64,000 nucleotides of DNA, taken from assembly GCF_018140925.1 (NCBI RefSeq), contig NZ_CP073315.1:930001-994000 (forward strand). The letters run 5' to 3'. Each line of letters begins with the position of its first letter. The first letter of the stretch is position 1. The notes beneath the pieces are model-generated. The model was not told the DNA's origin. It saw only the letters and a program-made list of their open reading frames with translations, and did no database searches. Positions 1-9,164 of the stretch are shown here, in pieces. This DNA is from Psychrobacillus sp. INOP01 (GTDB lineage: Bacteria > Bacillota > Bacilli > Bacillales_A > Planococcaceae). Made by a program: the position numbers and the translations under genes.

Positions 1-626
1 AAGCAATGATGAATCCACCAAATAGATTAACCACGATAGCCGTAACGACATATCTCGGTTCCACCATTGTCATATAAGCCCCAACAATAGACATCGAAAC
101 TGTAGACATCGCTGATGCACATAGTGTATACAGACGTTGAGACGATAATTGTCCAAGCTGCTTTTTCACCGTGATAAATACTTCCGATTGGCCAACAATA
201 GCAGATGCTACCCCGTTATAAGATTCCAATTTACCCATACCGTTTACTTTACTGATTCCCCAACCCAACCACTTCATAATGAAAGGAAGAACTTTAATAT
301 ACTGTAGAATTCCAATTAGCGCTGATATGAAGACGATTGGAAGTAAAACAGTTAAGAAGAAAGGAGCCTGTCCTTCGTTCGTAATGCCACCAAATACAAA
401 ATTGATTCCTTCAGCAGCGAAATCTAATAATTTTGTAAATACGGCAGCAATTCCCTCAATAATAATTAACCCAAATTTGGTGTTCAGTAATATAAAAGTT
501 AAAACTAATTGCAAAACGATCATCTGGATAATTGGTCTGATTTTTATTTCTTTACGATTGCTACTTGCAATCCAAGCAAGACCCAGAACAACAATTAAGC
601 CAAGGATTGAGATAATATAATTCATT
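1..626 (-). CDS. nupC: NupC-type concentrative nucleoside transporter, N-terminal part
   Basis: Reverse-strand frame open from the ATG at 626 to the window edge, so the C-terminal half is missing. The product starts MNYIISILGLIVVLGLAWIA and has several hydrophobic segments. The stretch with GGITNEGQAPFF, followed by KWLGWGISKVNGMGKLESYN, is typical of the CNT family (Pfam Nucleos_tra2_N and following domain), which imports nucleosides with protons or sodium across the cytoplasmic membrane. A GGAGGC ribosome site lies just upstream (632-637) and a strong sigma-A promoter at 693-721. The plus-strand frame over 279-620 is a shadow of this gene. Family assignment is firm; the nucleoside preference is not visible. 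Confidence 0.85.
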
Positions 627-692
627 GAATGCCTCCACAAAGATGTATTGTTTAAAGGTTGAACGTCTGACAACTATTCAACTCACATAATA

Positions 693-721
693 AGTATACC
701 TGCATTACTCATTATGTCCAA
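693..721 (-). promoter_or_regulatory. Sigma-A promoter of nupC-like gene
   Basis: On the minus strand TTGGAC (716-721) is followed after 17 bases by TATACT (693-698), about 65 bases before the start codon. A weak cre-like site (TGTAAGCGGTTCAC, 762-775) lies some 40 bases further upstream but mismatches the consensus at the last two positions. Confidence 0.65.
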
Positions 722-1033
722 ATACAATGTTTACATGTTGATGAAGGAAAAGTATATTTTTTGTAAGCGGTTCACCATTTTGTAACACCATAACCGGCAT
801 TCATTTGAAATTAACCATGATAGACTATTTTTTTATGACCTGAACTAAAAGTAAGTGATATTTTATTTGCGTTAAAGGAATAAAAATATTTGGAAAATCC
901 GTTTTGATAGGTATTGTACCATCATTGTTCATAGTAGGTGTAACATGGATAGGAAATGCAAATTAGTTCTTGTTTCAAGTGTATGTAATCAACCATCTAA
1001 GCCAAGTAAACAGTAACAAGTAGACAAAGAAAT

Positions 1034-1071
1034 AGGCAACTTCTTGTTCAAGTTGAACAGAAGTTGCCTAA
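1034..1071 (-). terminator. Terminator of the ECF/kinase operon
   Basis: Near-perfect inverted repeat with arms AGGCAACTTCT and AGAAGTTGCCT plus inner pairing of GTTCAA and TTGAAC, just past the stop of the ECF gene. It is followed on the minus strand by a T-rich stretch. The rest of 627-1073 holds only the nupC promoter region. Confidence 0.75.
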
Positions 1072-1073
1072 TT

Positions 1074-1616
1074 TCATGTAACATAGCTGGAATACGCTAA
1101 TAAATTTAATTTTTTTAGTGCAAATACAATCGATGGAATAATCATTATTTGTATTATAAGTCCTGGTAGGGCTGTCACAAAAGCACCCGCAATAAATGCT
1201 TCAAAACCAAAAGGCATGTTTGCTAGTCCCATAAAGAATGTACTTGAAATACCCATGATGATTCTTCCGCCAAGCATTGCTAATAAAAGGGAAGGAAGAA
1301 CTTTTCCCTTCGTCACTTCATATAATATACCCGTTAATAGTCCATAGGTTGCTAGCTCAGCCATCATCGATACCCCGATTGGAAATAGAGGAGGCATCCC
1401 AGTTAAGATGGATGATAAAAACGGTAGAACAATACCACAAATTGCTCCATATTTATAACCACAAATAAAGCCGCAAATTAGTACCGGAATATGCATTGGC
1501 AATAATACCGATCCTACATTTGAAATAGGTAATAGATGAAAAGCTTGTGGTAAAATGATTCCAATGGCAATACAAACGGCTGTATAAATTAATTTCTTTG
1601 TTGTATTATTGTTCAA
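1074..1616 (-). CDS. ECF transporter S component (vitamin or precursor uptake)
   Basis: A 180-residue, almost wholly hydrophobic protein with about six membrane segments. MNNNTTKKLIYTAVCIAIGI at the N terminus, then GYKYGAICGIVLPFLSS and PFGFEAFIAGAFVTALPG, fits the ECF S-component family, which binds a small vitamin-like ligand and docks onto the shared EcfAA'T module. The start is TTG at 1616 with AAGGGAG about 9 bases upstream, and it overlaps the stop of the preceding kinase gene (TTGA overlap), so the two are translationally coupled. The ligand cannot be read from sequence. Coupling to a uridine-kinase-like enzyme suggests a substrate that is phosphorylated on entry (inference). Confidence 0.8.
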   Translation of the reverse strand: MNNNTTKKLIYTAVCIAIGIILPQAFHLLPISNVGSVLLPMHIPVLICGFICGYKYGAICGIVLPFLSSILTGMPPLFPIGVSMMAELATYGLLTGILYEVTKGKVLPSLLLAMLGGRIIMGISSTFFMGLANMPFGFEAFIAGAFVTALPGLIIQIMIIPSIVFALKKLNLLAYSSYVT

Positions 1617-2221
1617 ATTATCTTACTCCCTTTCCTAAAAATGCCCTCTCCATTTGTCGTATCAATTGTTACATCACAATGATTCTCAATAGAGTATTCA
1701 GAAAAATATTTTTCTTCTAAGGGGATCCATTTCTGTTGAAATATCCCTAAACTTTCTATCCCATTTCTTTCTTTTATACGCGTTACCTGTATAGAAGAAT
1801 CTACAGTCATAAATATTTTCACATCATAAATATCTCTTATCTTTTGATACAAGCTATACGTTCCTTCTATTATAAATAAAAATTTTTTTGGTAATTTCTG
1901 AAGTTCTTTAAAAGAATCCGTTGTACAATCATAGGACTGTAAGGCAATATCTTCTCCACGAGTAATAGGGATAATAACTTCTTCATTAAATCTTTCATAG
2001 TGAATATTTTCTCCCGCTTGCTGTAAACGTTCCTTTGTCCGTAACTGGACTGGCAGGAAAAAGTCATCCATCTGCACGATTTGACCGTTTAATTCATTGG
2101 CAAGAGTAGATGCAAAAGTACTTTTTCCACTTCCACATCTACCATCAATCGCTATAATAACAGTTTCCTTAATGGTAAGTTGTTGTTTAATATAGTGAAC
2201 TAATTTATCATAACTCTCCAT
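1613..2221 (-). CDS. Uridine-kinase-like P-loop kinase
   Basis: A 202-residue protein with Walker A GRCGSGKST near residue 28 and MDDFFLP, a motif of the uridine kinase/phosphoribulokinase superfamily (substrate site). A hydrophobic strand before EGTYSLY corresponds to the EG(T/P)Y element of the family. Length and layout resemble small nucleoside or pantothenate-like kinases. It starts at ATG 2221, lies 14 bases after the hydroxyacid dehydrogenase stop and overlaps the ECF gene downstream. The true substrate is unknown. Given the coupled ECF gene it may trap an imported nucleoside-like vitamin precursor; this is inference. Confidence 0.75.
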   Translation of the reverse strand: MESYDKLVHYIKQQLTIKETVIIAIDGRCGSGKSTFASTLANELNGQIVQMDDFFLPVQLRTKERLQQAGENIHYERFNEEVIIPITRGEDIALQSYDCTTDSFKELQKLPKKFLFIIEGTYSLYQKIRDIYDVKIFMTVDSSIQVTRIKERNGIESLGIFQQKWIPLEEKYFSEYSIENHCDVTIDTTNGEGIFRKGSKII

Positions 2222-2234
2222 TTAAATAGTCTCC

Positions 2235-3224
2235 TTAAAACTTCGATGGCTGATATATATCCTTATTCACTGTAAATAACATTTCTTTTCCTTCTAACGC
2301 ATTTACAATATTATTCATAGTAATATCTAGCATTCTCAAACGTGTTTCAATGGTAGCACTACCTATATGTGGTGTTGTCACTACATTTGGCAATGTTAAT
2401 AATTCATGTGTTGCTTTAATAGGCTCTATTTCAAACACATCTAAGCCTGCTGCAAAGATTTTATTTTCCTTTAATATTTGAAATAAATCCTTTTCATTTA
2501 CAACGGGACCTCTTGATACATTTATAAATATAGCTGTATTTTTCATCATGCTAAATTCCTCATATCCTAGCATATGTCTTGTTTGGTCTGTTAACGGAGC
2601 TAGCATTACAATAACATCCGATTGCTTCAGTAATTCTTCTAAGGAACAATAACGCGCCTCATATCGCTCCTCGCTCTCGTGATCTCTCCTACGATTGTGA
2701 TATAGAATCTTCATTCCTAAACGATTTACTATATCTGCCAGTTCTTTCCCAATACGCCCCATACCGATTATGCCAATTGTAGAACCCTTAATGCGACTGC
2801 CTGCAAACATAAATGGTCCCCAAGCTTTCCATTGTCCATTCCGTATAAAATCCATACTTTCTCTGATTCTTCGGGAGCATGTATACATCAATGCTACAGC
2901 GAGCTCAGCAACTGCCTCGGAAAGTACATCTGGTGTATGACCAACTGGAATACCTTTTTCAGTTGCTATATCAATTGCTATATTGTCGTAACCAACCCCC
3001 ATTGTTGCAACTGCCTTTAGATTTTTAGCTACATTAAAAAATTCTTCATCGAGCTGATCTGCAACATTCGTATAAATTGCTTCTACATCAGCTACTTTTT
3101 CTAATAATAGCTGGCGAGGCATCGGAATATTCTCTTCCTCCCACATTACAACCTCATATTTCCCCTCAATATATGGCGCTAACAATTCTCTTTGAAATGC
3201 TCTCGTGAACAATATCTTTTTCAT
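2235..3224 (-). CDS. D-2-hydroxyacid dehydrogenase (glyoxylate/hydroxypyruvate reductase type)
   Basis: NAD(P)-dependent D-isomer-specific 2-hydroxyacid dehydrogenase, 329 residues from ATG 3224. GGAGGAA (3228-3234) is well spaced for this start and overlaps the more upstream ATG at 3236. Visible motifs: Rossmann GMGRIGKELA near residue 150, catalytic Arg in NVSRGPVVNE, Glu in FEIEP, and His in TPHIGSAT. Such enzymes reduce glyoxylate, hydroxypyruvate or 2-keto acids. It is the first gene of the three-gene operon ending at 1074. Exact substrate unknown; the neighbouring hydroxy-acid operon could feed it. Confidence 0.85.
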   Translation of the reverse strand: MKKILFTRAFQRELLAPYIEGKYEVVMWEEENIPMPRQLLLEKVADVEAIYTNVADQLDEEFFNVAKNLKAVATMGVGYDNIAIDIATEKGIPVGHTPDVLSEAVAELAVALMYTCSRRIRESMDFIRNGQWKAWGPFMFAGSRIKGSTIGIIGMGRIGKELADIVNRLGMKILYHNRRRDHESEERYEARYCSLEELLKQSDVIVMLAPLTDQTRHMLGYEEFSMMKNTAIFINVSRGPVVNEKDLFQILKENKIFAAGLDVFEIEPIKATHELLTLPNVVTTPHIGSATIETRLRMLDITMNNIVNALEGKEMLFTVNKDIYQPSKF

Positions 3225-3280
3225 ATGTTCCTCCATCGATTAATATTCTTTAGCCACAATACACGTTAGAACAGGCTTAT

Positions 3281-3318
3281 AAAAAAAGCTCACTTAGATT
3301 TTTTTCCAACTAAGTGAG
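3281..3318 (-). terminator. Terminator of the hydroxy-acid operon
   Basis: Arms CTCACTTAG (3289-3297) and CTAAGTGAG (3310-3318) with a 12-base loop, followed on the minus strand by seven T. It lies 10 bases after the alcohol dehydrogenase stop and separates the two operons. Confidence 0.85.
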
Positions 3319-3328
3319 TTCATTATGA

Positions 3329-4534
3329 TTAAAATGCTTCATCTAATAATGCTACTAAATTATCTTTTGTCAGCACACGTGGATTATTTCGAGCTAGACG
3401 TTTAATTTCCAACGTTTTTTCTGCAATTCCTTCTAACTCATCCTGTTTAATCCCGATTTGTGATAACTTGATTGGTAATCCAATACTTTCATTTAAAGAA
3501 ATCAGGTAATTATATAAAGCTTTAATTTTCTCATCTAATATTAAGTTTTCGTCACCTTTAACTAGTAAGCTATATAGTTGTGCAGTTTTGTCAGGATTCA
3601 TTTTTGCATTAAACTTCACCACATAAGGTAACAGTAAGCCAATAATTTCTCCATGTGGAGATTTTGTTTTTCCACCGATAGGATAAGCAATTGCATGGGC
3701 TAGTGCTGTACCAGAATTTGAAAATGAAATACCTGCTAATAGGCTACCAAGAAGCATGTTGTCACGTGCATGAATATTGCTTCCTTGATGAACAGCAATT
3801 TCCAAATTTCCTCCAATTAGGTCAATAGCCTTTAACGCAAGCGGCTCTGTTAATGGAAAAGCACCTTGGAACACTGCTCTTTCTCCCTGTTCAAATGTAT
3901 AGAAAGGCTTTGCTGTATAAGCCTCAATGGCATGCGCTAATGCATCAATCCCTGAACAGGCTGTTACATAAGGGGGTAATCCTAATGTTAAGGTCGGATC
4001 AATTAGCGCGATTCTCGGTCTCAAATAGTTATCAGTTAGTCCTACCTTTAGCTCAAGCTCCACATCATTAATAACTGCAACTGTAGTTACTTCAGAGCCT
4101 GTCCCTGCTGTTGTTGGGATTGCGATGATAGGAATTACTTCTCCTGGCACCAACTTTTTCCCATCATAATAATCACGCGGTGAGCCACCATATTTCAATA
4201 ATAGTGAAACAATTTTAGCAAAATCAATTGAGCTACCTCCACCAAGTCCTATTATTAAGTCAAAACTTGTTTGCTCTCTTAATTTTTCATACGCTGTTAC
4301 AACCGCCTCTAATGTTGGCTCTGGAATCGCCTCATCAAATACAGTTACTATAAATGATTCATTTTTTAATGGCGCTAAAACCTTTTCTAATATCGGTGTA
4401 CTTGCTATGCCTTTATCTGTAATAACTAAAATACTTTTATAGTTAAAACGCTTTAATACTTCTGGAATTTCTAATACAGCCTCATTCCCAAAAATAATTT
4501 GTTGAGGTCCCAAAAACTCCCAAATACTTTTCAT
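3329..4534 (-). CDS. Iron-containing alcohol dehydrogenase
   Basis: A 401-residue group III (Fe-ADH) alcohol dehydrogenase. Visible: GLGGGSSIDFAK (nucleotide binding), IPTTAGTGSEVT (family signature), and the metal-binding Asp/His set around SGIDALAHAIEAY, ALAHAIAYP and GKTKSPHGE. Members interconvert alcohols and aldehydes with NAD(P). It is the last gene of the GntR-linked operon (9165-10610 first) and lies 18 bases from the aldehyde dehydrogenase upstream. It could start or end the pathway by oxidising an alcohol to the aldehyde handled by the two aldehyde dehydrogenases. Substrate not determinable. Confidence 0.85.
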   Translation of the reverse strand: MKSIWEFLGPQQIIFGNEAVLEIPEVLKRFNYKSILVITDKGIASTPILEKVLAPLKNESFIVTVFDEAIPEPTLEAVVTAYEKLREQTSFDLIIGLGGGSSIDFAKIVSLLLKYGGSPRDYYDGKKLVPGEVIPIIAIPTTAGTGSEVTTVAVINDVELELKVGLTDNYLRPRIALIDPTLTLGLPPYVTACSGIDALAHAIEAYTAKPFYTFEQGERAVFQGAFPLTEPLALKAIDLIGGNLEIAVHQGSNIHARDNMLLGSLLAGISFSNSGTALAHAIAYPIGGKTKSPHGEIIGLLLPYVVKFNAKMNPDKTAQLYSLLVKGDENLILDEKIKALYNYLISLNESIGLPIKLSQIGIKQDELEGIAEKTLEIKRLARNNPRVLTKDNLVALLDEAF

Positions 4535-4552
4535 GACTTCTCCCCTCTCGAA

Positions 4553-5998
4553 TTAGTTAACATGAATATTAATTAATTTTAAATCTGTCATTTCTTCAAT
4601 AACATATTTTGGACCTTCTTTTCCAATTCCACTGTCTTTAACCCCACCGTATGGTAAGATATCAACTCGATATGTAGAGGTCTCATTAATATTAACTCCA
4701 CCTACTTGTAGCTTTTTCACTGCTTCCATTGCTACAGATAGATTTTCAGTAAATATACCTGCTTGTAAACCGAACCGAGAATTATTGGCATTTTTAATCG
4801 CTTCATCTATAGTTTTATAAGGAATAATTGTAATGACAGGAGCAAAAACTTCCTCACAAACAATCTTCATCATATGATTTACATTCGTTAAAACAGTAGG
4901 TGCAAAAAGAGCACCAATTCTCTTATCTCCTGTTACAATAGTTGCTCCTTCTTTTACAGCTGCTTCAATCCACTGTTCTGTACGAATTGCTTCATCCTCA
5001 TTAATCATTGGTCCGATATCCGTATCCTCTTCCAGTGGGTCACCAACTTTAATTGTATTCACAATTTTTTTAGCCAGTTCTAAACTTTTTTCATATAAAT
5101 CCTCATGCACATAAAGACGTTGAACCGAAATACAAGCTTGTCCTGCATTTGAAAAGCCTCTGCGAATGCAAGCATCCATTGCATAGTTAAAATCTTTCAC
5201 ATCATGATGAATAATATTTGGCGAATTGCTTCCAAGCTCTAATACGACATGGCGAATACCTGAGTTATTTTTTAAAAATTGCCCAACATCAGGACTTCCC
5301 GTAAAAGTATAGAAGTCAATGCGAGGATCTTTGACTAATTGCTGTCCAATTACACTACCTTTACCATTTACAATATTTAAAAACCCTGCAGGCAGTCCTG
5401 CTTCAAGTAAAGCTTCCCCAATGAATGCAGCAGAAACTGGCGTTGCTTGTGCTGGCTTTAGTACAATTGTATTGCCAGCAGCAATTGCAGGTGCAATTTT
5501 GTGACAAGTTAAATTGAATGGGAAATTAAACGGGGTAATCGCACAAACTACCCCTTTCGGAACACGAATACTAAATGAGACTTTCCCTTCATTTCCTGGC
5601 TGTCCTTCAATCGGCATTCCCTCACCAACAATACGTTTTGCTTCCTCAGCTGAAGCAATGAATGTTTGAATACCCCGGTCTACTTCCTGACGTGCTTCCT
5701 TAATTGGCTTTCCAACTTCTTGTGCAATAGCTAAGCTAATTTCCTCTTTACGACGAGCAAATACCTCTGCTGTTCTCATTAAAATTTCATAGCGCTGTAC
5801 TATGGACAAAGTTTCTTTTTCAAATGTTTCTTTTGCAATGGTGATTGCATCATCAATAGTTTTTCCATCTGCATAAGACACTTTTGCGATAATATTTTTA
5901 TTGTATTTATTTTGAACGTCAAAAGTTTCTGCGCTAAAACACCATTCACCATTTAATAGATTTCCAACTTCCTTTACACTTCTAGCAACTATTTTCAC
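4553..5998 (-). CDS. NAD(P)-dependent aldehyde dehydrogenase (copy 1)
   Basis: ALDH superfamily enzyme, about 481 residues. VVCAITPFNFPFN (cofactor site), VLELGSNSPNIIH (general base Glu) and GQACISVQRLYV (catalytic Cys) are all present. The GTG at 5998 is preferred because AAGAGGTG lies 7-8 bases upstream; a GTG at 6007 is inside that ribosome site. It is closely similar to the aldehyde dehydrogenase at 9165-10610, so the operon carries a paralogous pair. The ELGSNS form of the motif differs from the common ELGG(N/K) form. Substrate unknown; probably a hydroxylated aldehyde. Confidence 0.85.
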   Translation of the reverse strand: MKIVARSVKEVGNLLNGEWCFSAETFDVQNKYNKNIIAKVSYADGKTIDDAITIAKETFEKETLSIVQRYEILMRTAEVFARRKEEISLAIAQEVGKPIKEARQEVDRGIQTFIASAEEAKRIVGEGMPIEGQPGNEGKVSFSIRVPKGVVCAITPFNFPFNLTCHKIAPAIAAGNTIVLKPAQATPVSAAFIGEALLEAGLPAGFLNIVNGKGSVIGQQLVKDPRIDFYTFTGSPDVGQFLKNNSGIRHVVLELGSNSPNIIHHDVKDFNYAMDACIRRGFSNAGQACISVQRLYVHEDLYEKSLELAKKIVNTIKVGDPLEEDTDIGPMINEDEAIRTEQWIEAAVKEGATIVTGDKRIGALFAPTVLTNVNHMMKIVCEEVFAPVITIIPYKTIDEAIKNANNSRFGLQAGIFTENLSVAMEAVKKLQVGGVNINETSTYRVDILPYGGVKDSGIGKEGPKYVIEEMTDLKLINIHVN

Positions 5999-6028
5999 AT
6001 CATTCACCTCTTATCTTATGGTTAGATA

Positions 6029-7282
6029 TTACATAAAAATATCCCGATATGTGAGTTGTTCTAAAACCTCATAATGCTTCTTTCCTTGCATGTCTAGAAG
6101 TACCTGCTCTGAGACATACATCTCTTCTAAGTTAAGTGTATTCGGTATTTGGATCAACTTTAAATCAGATGGGTCTTCCCTTTTCAATAGCTGAATGCTC
6201 GTTTTCAATGCTTCATGGACGTCTTTTAAGACCATTGGAATATAAGCTCTCTTTAAGAAAGTAGTTGTAATTGTATTTTCATTCATTTTTTTAAAATCAA
6301 TTTTATGAAATAACTTTTCTGTCACAAAATCAGCTAAACCTATACCTAGTGCATTTCCATGGGATGATTCAGATAAATCATCCACAATAATAAATTCAAT
6401 CATAGGCTTTAAGGGATCTTGCTGATTTTTTATATTAATTCGACCAATGACGTTTGTATCCATTCCTGTACCACTAAAGTTTTTTCCTATTTCGTTAATT
6501 ACTAAAATATCAATCTCATCAACTGGTAACGTTGGGAGATTATTATTTGCTATTTCTAGTAATTTTGGCTCTGTCGAAATAATTTCATGAGTATGAACAG
6601 TTTTAATAGCACATGTATGCTCATAAGCATCTTCAATAATTGCAAGACCAAACAAGATTTTCCCAGAATTAAATACGATTTCCGCAGCATCTTTAATATG
6701 ATTCTTCAAACCTTCCACACCATAAGAATGAATCGTCTTTGCCATTGCATGGTTCCCTAAGCCAATTGTCGACATTTTACTTAAACCGCTTTCATAAATT
6801 GCTGTGAAATCAGTGTGTTTTTTTATACGATTAATGATAATTACGCCATCACTTTCATAGCCAATTTTATCTGTATAAACCGGCACTCCATTTTTAGTTT
6901 CACCAAGTTTTACTACTTCCATTGATGAAAGAATTGGTACTCCACAGCTTTTTTCTGTAATTCCTAAGCTTTCTAATACTTCCAGTTGTCCTTCTGCTGT
7001 TGCACCACCATGACTTCCCATGGAAGGAATAATAAAAGGTTGTGCTCCATTTTCTTTTAAAAATTTGATAACCGACACAACGATTAGCCTTAAATTATTT
7101 ATCCCTCTACTTCCCACGGTTAAGCCAATCTTTTTATCTCTTAAATGTTTCTCAGATAAATTCAATGCAGCTAATTGAAATAAAATTTCTTCTTCTAAAT
7201 TCAATAACTCTTTATCTAAAAATATGTTTTTTATTTTATACATTTTTAATTCGCTAATCGCTTGAAATCGGGAATCTATCAT
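6029..7282 (-). CDS. LarA-like nickel-dependent racemase/epimerase homologue
   Basis: A 417-residue protein of the lactate racemase LarA/DUF2088 family. Visible: SMGSHGGAT (His near 91), NRIKKHTDF (His 156) and ESGLSKM (Lys 169) followed by GLGNH (His 178), matching the region that in LarA holds the nickel-pincer nucleotide lysine and its histidines. LarA homologues racemise or epimerise 2-hydroxy acids. Start ATG 7282 overlaps the stop of the upstream dehydrogenase (ATGA), so they are coupled. No larB, larC or larE cofactor genes are in this window, so activity would depend on genes elsewhere. Specific substrate unknown. Confidence 0.75.
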   Translation of the reverse strand: MIDSRFQAISELKMYKIKNIFLDKELLNLEEEILFQLAALNLSEKHLRDKKIGLTVGSRGINNLRLIVVSVIKFLKENGAQPFIIPSMGSHGGATAEGQLEVLESLGITEKSCGVPILSSMEVVKLGETKNGVPVYTDKIGYESDGVIIINRIKKHTDFTAIYESGLSKMSTIGLGNHAMAKTIHSYGVEGLKNHIKDAAEIVFNSGKILFGLAIIEDAYEHTCAIKTVHTHEIISTEPKLLEIANNNLPTLPVDEIDILVINEIGKNFSGTGMDTNVIGRINIKNQQDPLKPMIEFIIVDDLSESSHGNALGIGLADFVTEKLFHKIDFKKMNENTITTTFLKRAYIPMVLKDVHEALKTSIQLLKREDPSDLKLIQIPNTLNLEEMYVSEQVLLDMQGKKHYEVLEQLTYRDIFM

Positions 7283-8337
7283 TTTTCCTTTAATCTCTTT
7301 ATTAATTCTTCAGTAAAATCTGTTGTTCCATATTTTCCACCTAGGTCAGGAGTTTTAATGCCATCAACTAATAAACTTTCAATTGTATCTAAGAGCAATG
7401 TAGCAATTTCTTTATGACCATAGTGATCTAACATAAGTTTTGTAGTCCATAATTGTCCAATCGGATTAGCAATATTTTTTCCTGCGATGTCTGGTGCTGA
7501 ACCATGAACTGGCTCAAACATGGATGGGTATTTTCCGTTTACATTGATATTGGCCGCTGGTGCAATTCCAATGCTACCCATGATGGCTGCACCAATATCA
7601 GTTAAGATATCTCCAAACAAGTTACTTGCCACGATGACATCGAAAGATTCCGGTTTTGTCACAAAGTAGGCACTTAACGCATCAATATGAATTAGCTCTG
7701 TCTCCATATTTTGATGCTTTACTGCTACTTCACCAAATACCTTATTCCAAAACGGCATACTGTAAAATAAGCCGTTTGATTTTGTTGCACTTGTTAGCTT
7801 ATTGCCACGCGTTTTAGCTAATTCAAATGCATAATTAATCACATGCTCAGTTGCTTTTCGAGTAAACACATTTGTTTGAATTGCGATTTCATCTTCATCT
7901 TGGTGGATCAACCCACCAACTTGACTATATTCTCCCTCACTATTTTCACGTACAACCACAAAGTCAAATGGTACATCACTTCTAAGCGGAGACTGAATAC
8001 CCTTTAAGCTTTTTACGGGGCGTAAGTTAATAACCTGCTGAAATTCACGTCGAATATTAATTAGTGCTCCCCACAATGCAATATGGTCTGGTACACGTTT
8101 TGGATCACCAATCGCTCCTAAAAAAATGGCATCATGATTCCTTAATTGATCGTAGCCATCATCTGGCATCATTTTCCCATGCTCCATATAATAATCACAG
8201 TTCCATGGATAAATTATTTTTTCAAACTCAATTCCACCATGAATATCTGCTAATACATCTAGCACTTTTAAACTTGCTGGCACAACCTCTTTACCAATAC
8301 CATCCCCTGGTAAAACGGCTAAATTAATTTTCCCCAT
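7279..8337 (-). CDS. Tartrate/D-malate-type decarboxylating dehydrogenase
   Basis: A 352-residue isocitrate/isopropylmalate dehydrogenase family member, closest in motif to the DmlA/TtuC group (tartrate dehydrogenase, D-malate dehydrogenase). LPGDGIGKEV opens the protein, and YPWNCDYYMEHGKMMPDDG is characteristic of this group. VVRENSEGEYSQVGG, ASNLFGDILTD and EPVHGSAPDIAGK are the catalytic and NAD sites. These enzymes oxidise and often decarboxylate a 2-hydroxy acid carrying a 3-carboxylate or hydroxyl. Strong AAGGAGGA before ATG 8337. It is coupled to the LarA-like racemase, which suggests the racemase sets the stereocentre needed here (inference). Confidence 0.8.
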   Translation of the reverse strand: MGKINLAVLPGDGIGKEVVPASLKVLDVLADIHGGIEFEKIIYPWNCDYYMEHGKMMPDDGYDQLRNHDAIFLGAIGDPKRVPDHIALWGALINIRREFQQVINLRPVKSLKGIQSPLRSDVPFDFVVVRENSEGEYSQVGGLIHQDEDEIAIQTNVFTRKATEHVINYAFELAKTRGNKLTSATKSNGLFYSMPFWNKVFGEVAVKHQNMETELIHIDALSAYFVTKPESFDVIVASNLFGDILTDIGAAIMGSIGIAPAANINVNGKYPSMFEPVHGSAPDIAGKNIANPIGQLWTTKLMLDHYGHKEIATLLLDTIESLLVDGIKTPDLGGKYGTTDFTEELIKRLKEK

Positions 8338-8385
8338 CCCATATATCCTCCTTATATTTTCCTAAATAAGTTTAATAGATAGTTA

Positions 8386-9147
8386 TTATAGACCTCGTCC
8401 ACCATCAACATTAAATATAGAGCCTGTTATAAACGAAGCATCCTCTGAAGCTAAATAAGCAATCATTTTAGAAATATCCTCTGGAGAACATAATCGGCCA
8501 ATTGGCACAGAATCCTCATAAATTTTGCGTCCTTCAATTGGATCTAATCCACTATAAAATTTCTCTAGCATCGGCGTTTCCGCAGGTCCTGGATTAATAA
8601 CATTCGCTCGTACCCCGTGTGGAGCAAGCTCCAACGCTAATGAACGTGTGAACTCAACTAACCCGCCCTTTGATGCACAATATGCTGATAAACCTGGACG
8701 CGGACGAACTGATGCAATCGAAGAAATATTAACGATATTCCCTTTCGTTACTTTTAAATATGGCACAGCATATTTTGATAATAAAAATGGCGCTTTTATA
8801 TTGACCGCCATTTGTTTTTCCCAGAAGTCCTCTTCAACTTTTTCAATCTCAGTAAACGCCATTGGCATCCCTGCAATATTCGCTAAAACATCAATTTGTC
8901 CAAATTCTTCTACTGTTTCATCGATAATTTTTTTTGCAACTTCTTGCTTTGAAATATCTCCTGTAATGACTTTGCATTTCGCACCAAGATTTTCTACTAA
9001 TACCTGTGTTGCTAATGCATTCTCCTCGTTAATATCTGCAATAACTACTGCTGCTCCTTCTCCTGCAAGCTCTAGCGCTGTTGCACGTCCCATTCCTGAT
9101 CCTGCTCCAGTAATAATAACTACTTTATTCTCATATTTTTTCCCCAT
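8386..9147 (-). CDS. Short-chain dehydrogenase/reductase
   Basis: Classical SDR of 253 residues: TGAGSGMGRATA (cofactor), NIAGMP, and catalytic Ser with YCASK. The C terminus GSIFNVDGGRGL is typical of 3-oxoacyl/glucose dehydrogenase-like SDRs. The Asp in VIADIN after the second strand suggests NAD(H) preference. It is the second gene of the GntR-linked operon, after the first aldehyde dehydrogenase. It likely oxidises a secondary alcohol in the same pathway; substrate not visible. Confidence 0.85.
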   Translation of the reverse strand: MGKKYENKVVIITGAGSGMGRATALELAGEGAAVVIADINEENALATQVLVENLGAKCKVITGDISKQEVAKKIIDETVEEFGQIDVLANIAGMPMAFTEIEKVEEDFWEKQMAVNIKAPFLLSKYAVPYLKVTKGNIVNISSIASVRPRPGLSAYCASKGGLVEFTRSLALELAPHGVRANVINPGPAETPMLEKFYSGLDPIEGRKIYEDSVPIGRLCSPEDISKMIAYLASEDASFITGSIFNVDGGRGL

Positions 9148-9164
9148 AATTCTTTCCCCATTTC

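Noticed and set aside
279-620. Plus-strand frame of 113 codons
   Set aside because: Opposite strand of the nupC-like gene, which has the recognised motifs, ribosome site and promoter.
762-775. cre box upstream of the nupC-like gene
   Set aside because: Mismatches the consensus at both final positions; too weak to list as a feature of its own.
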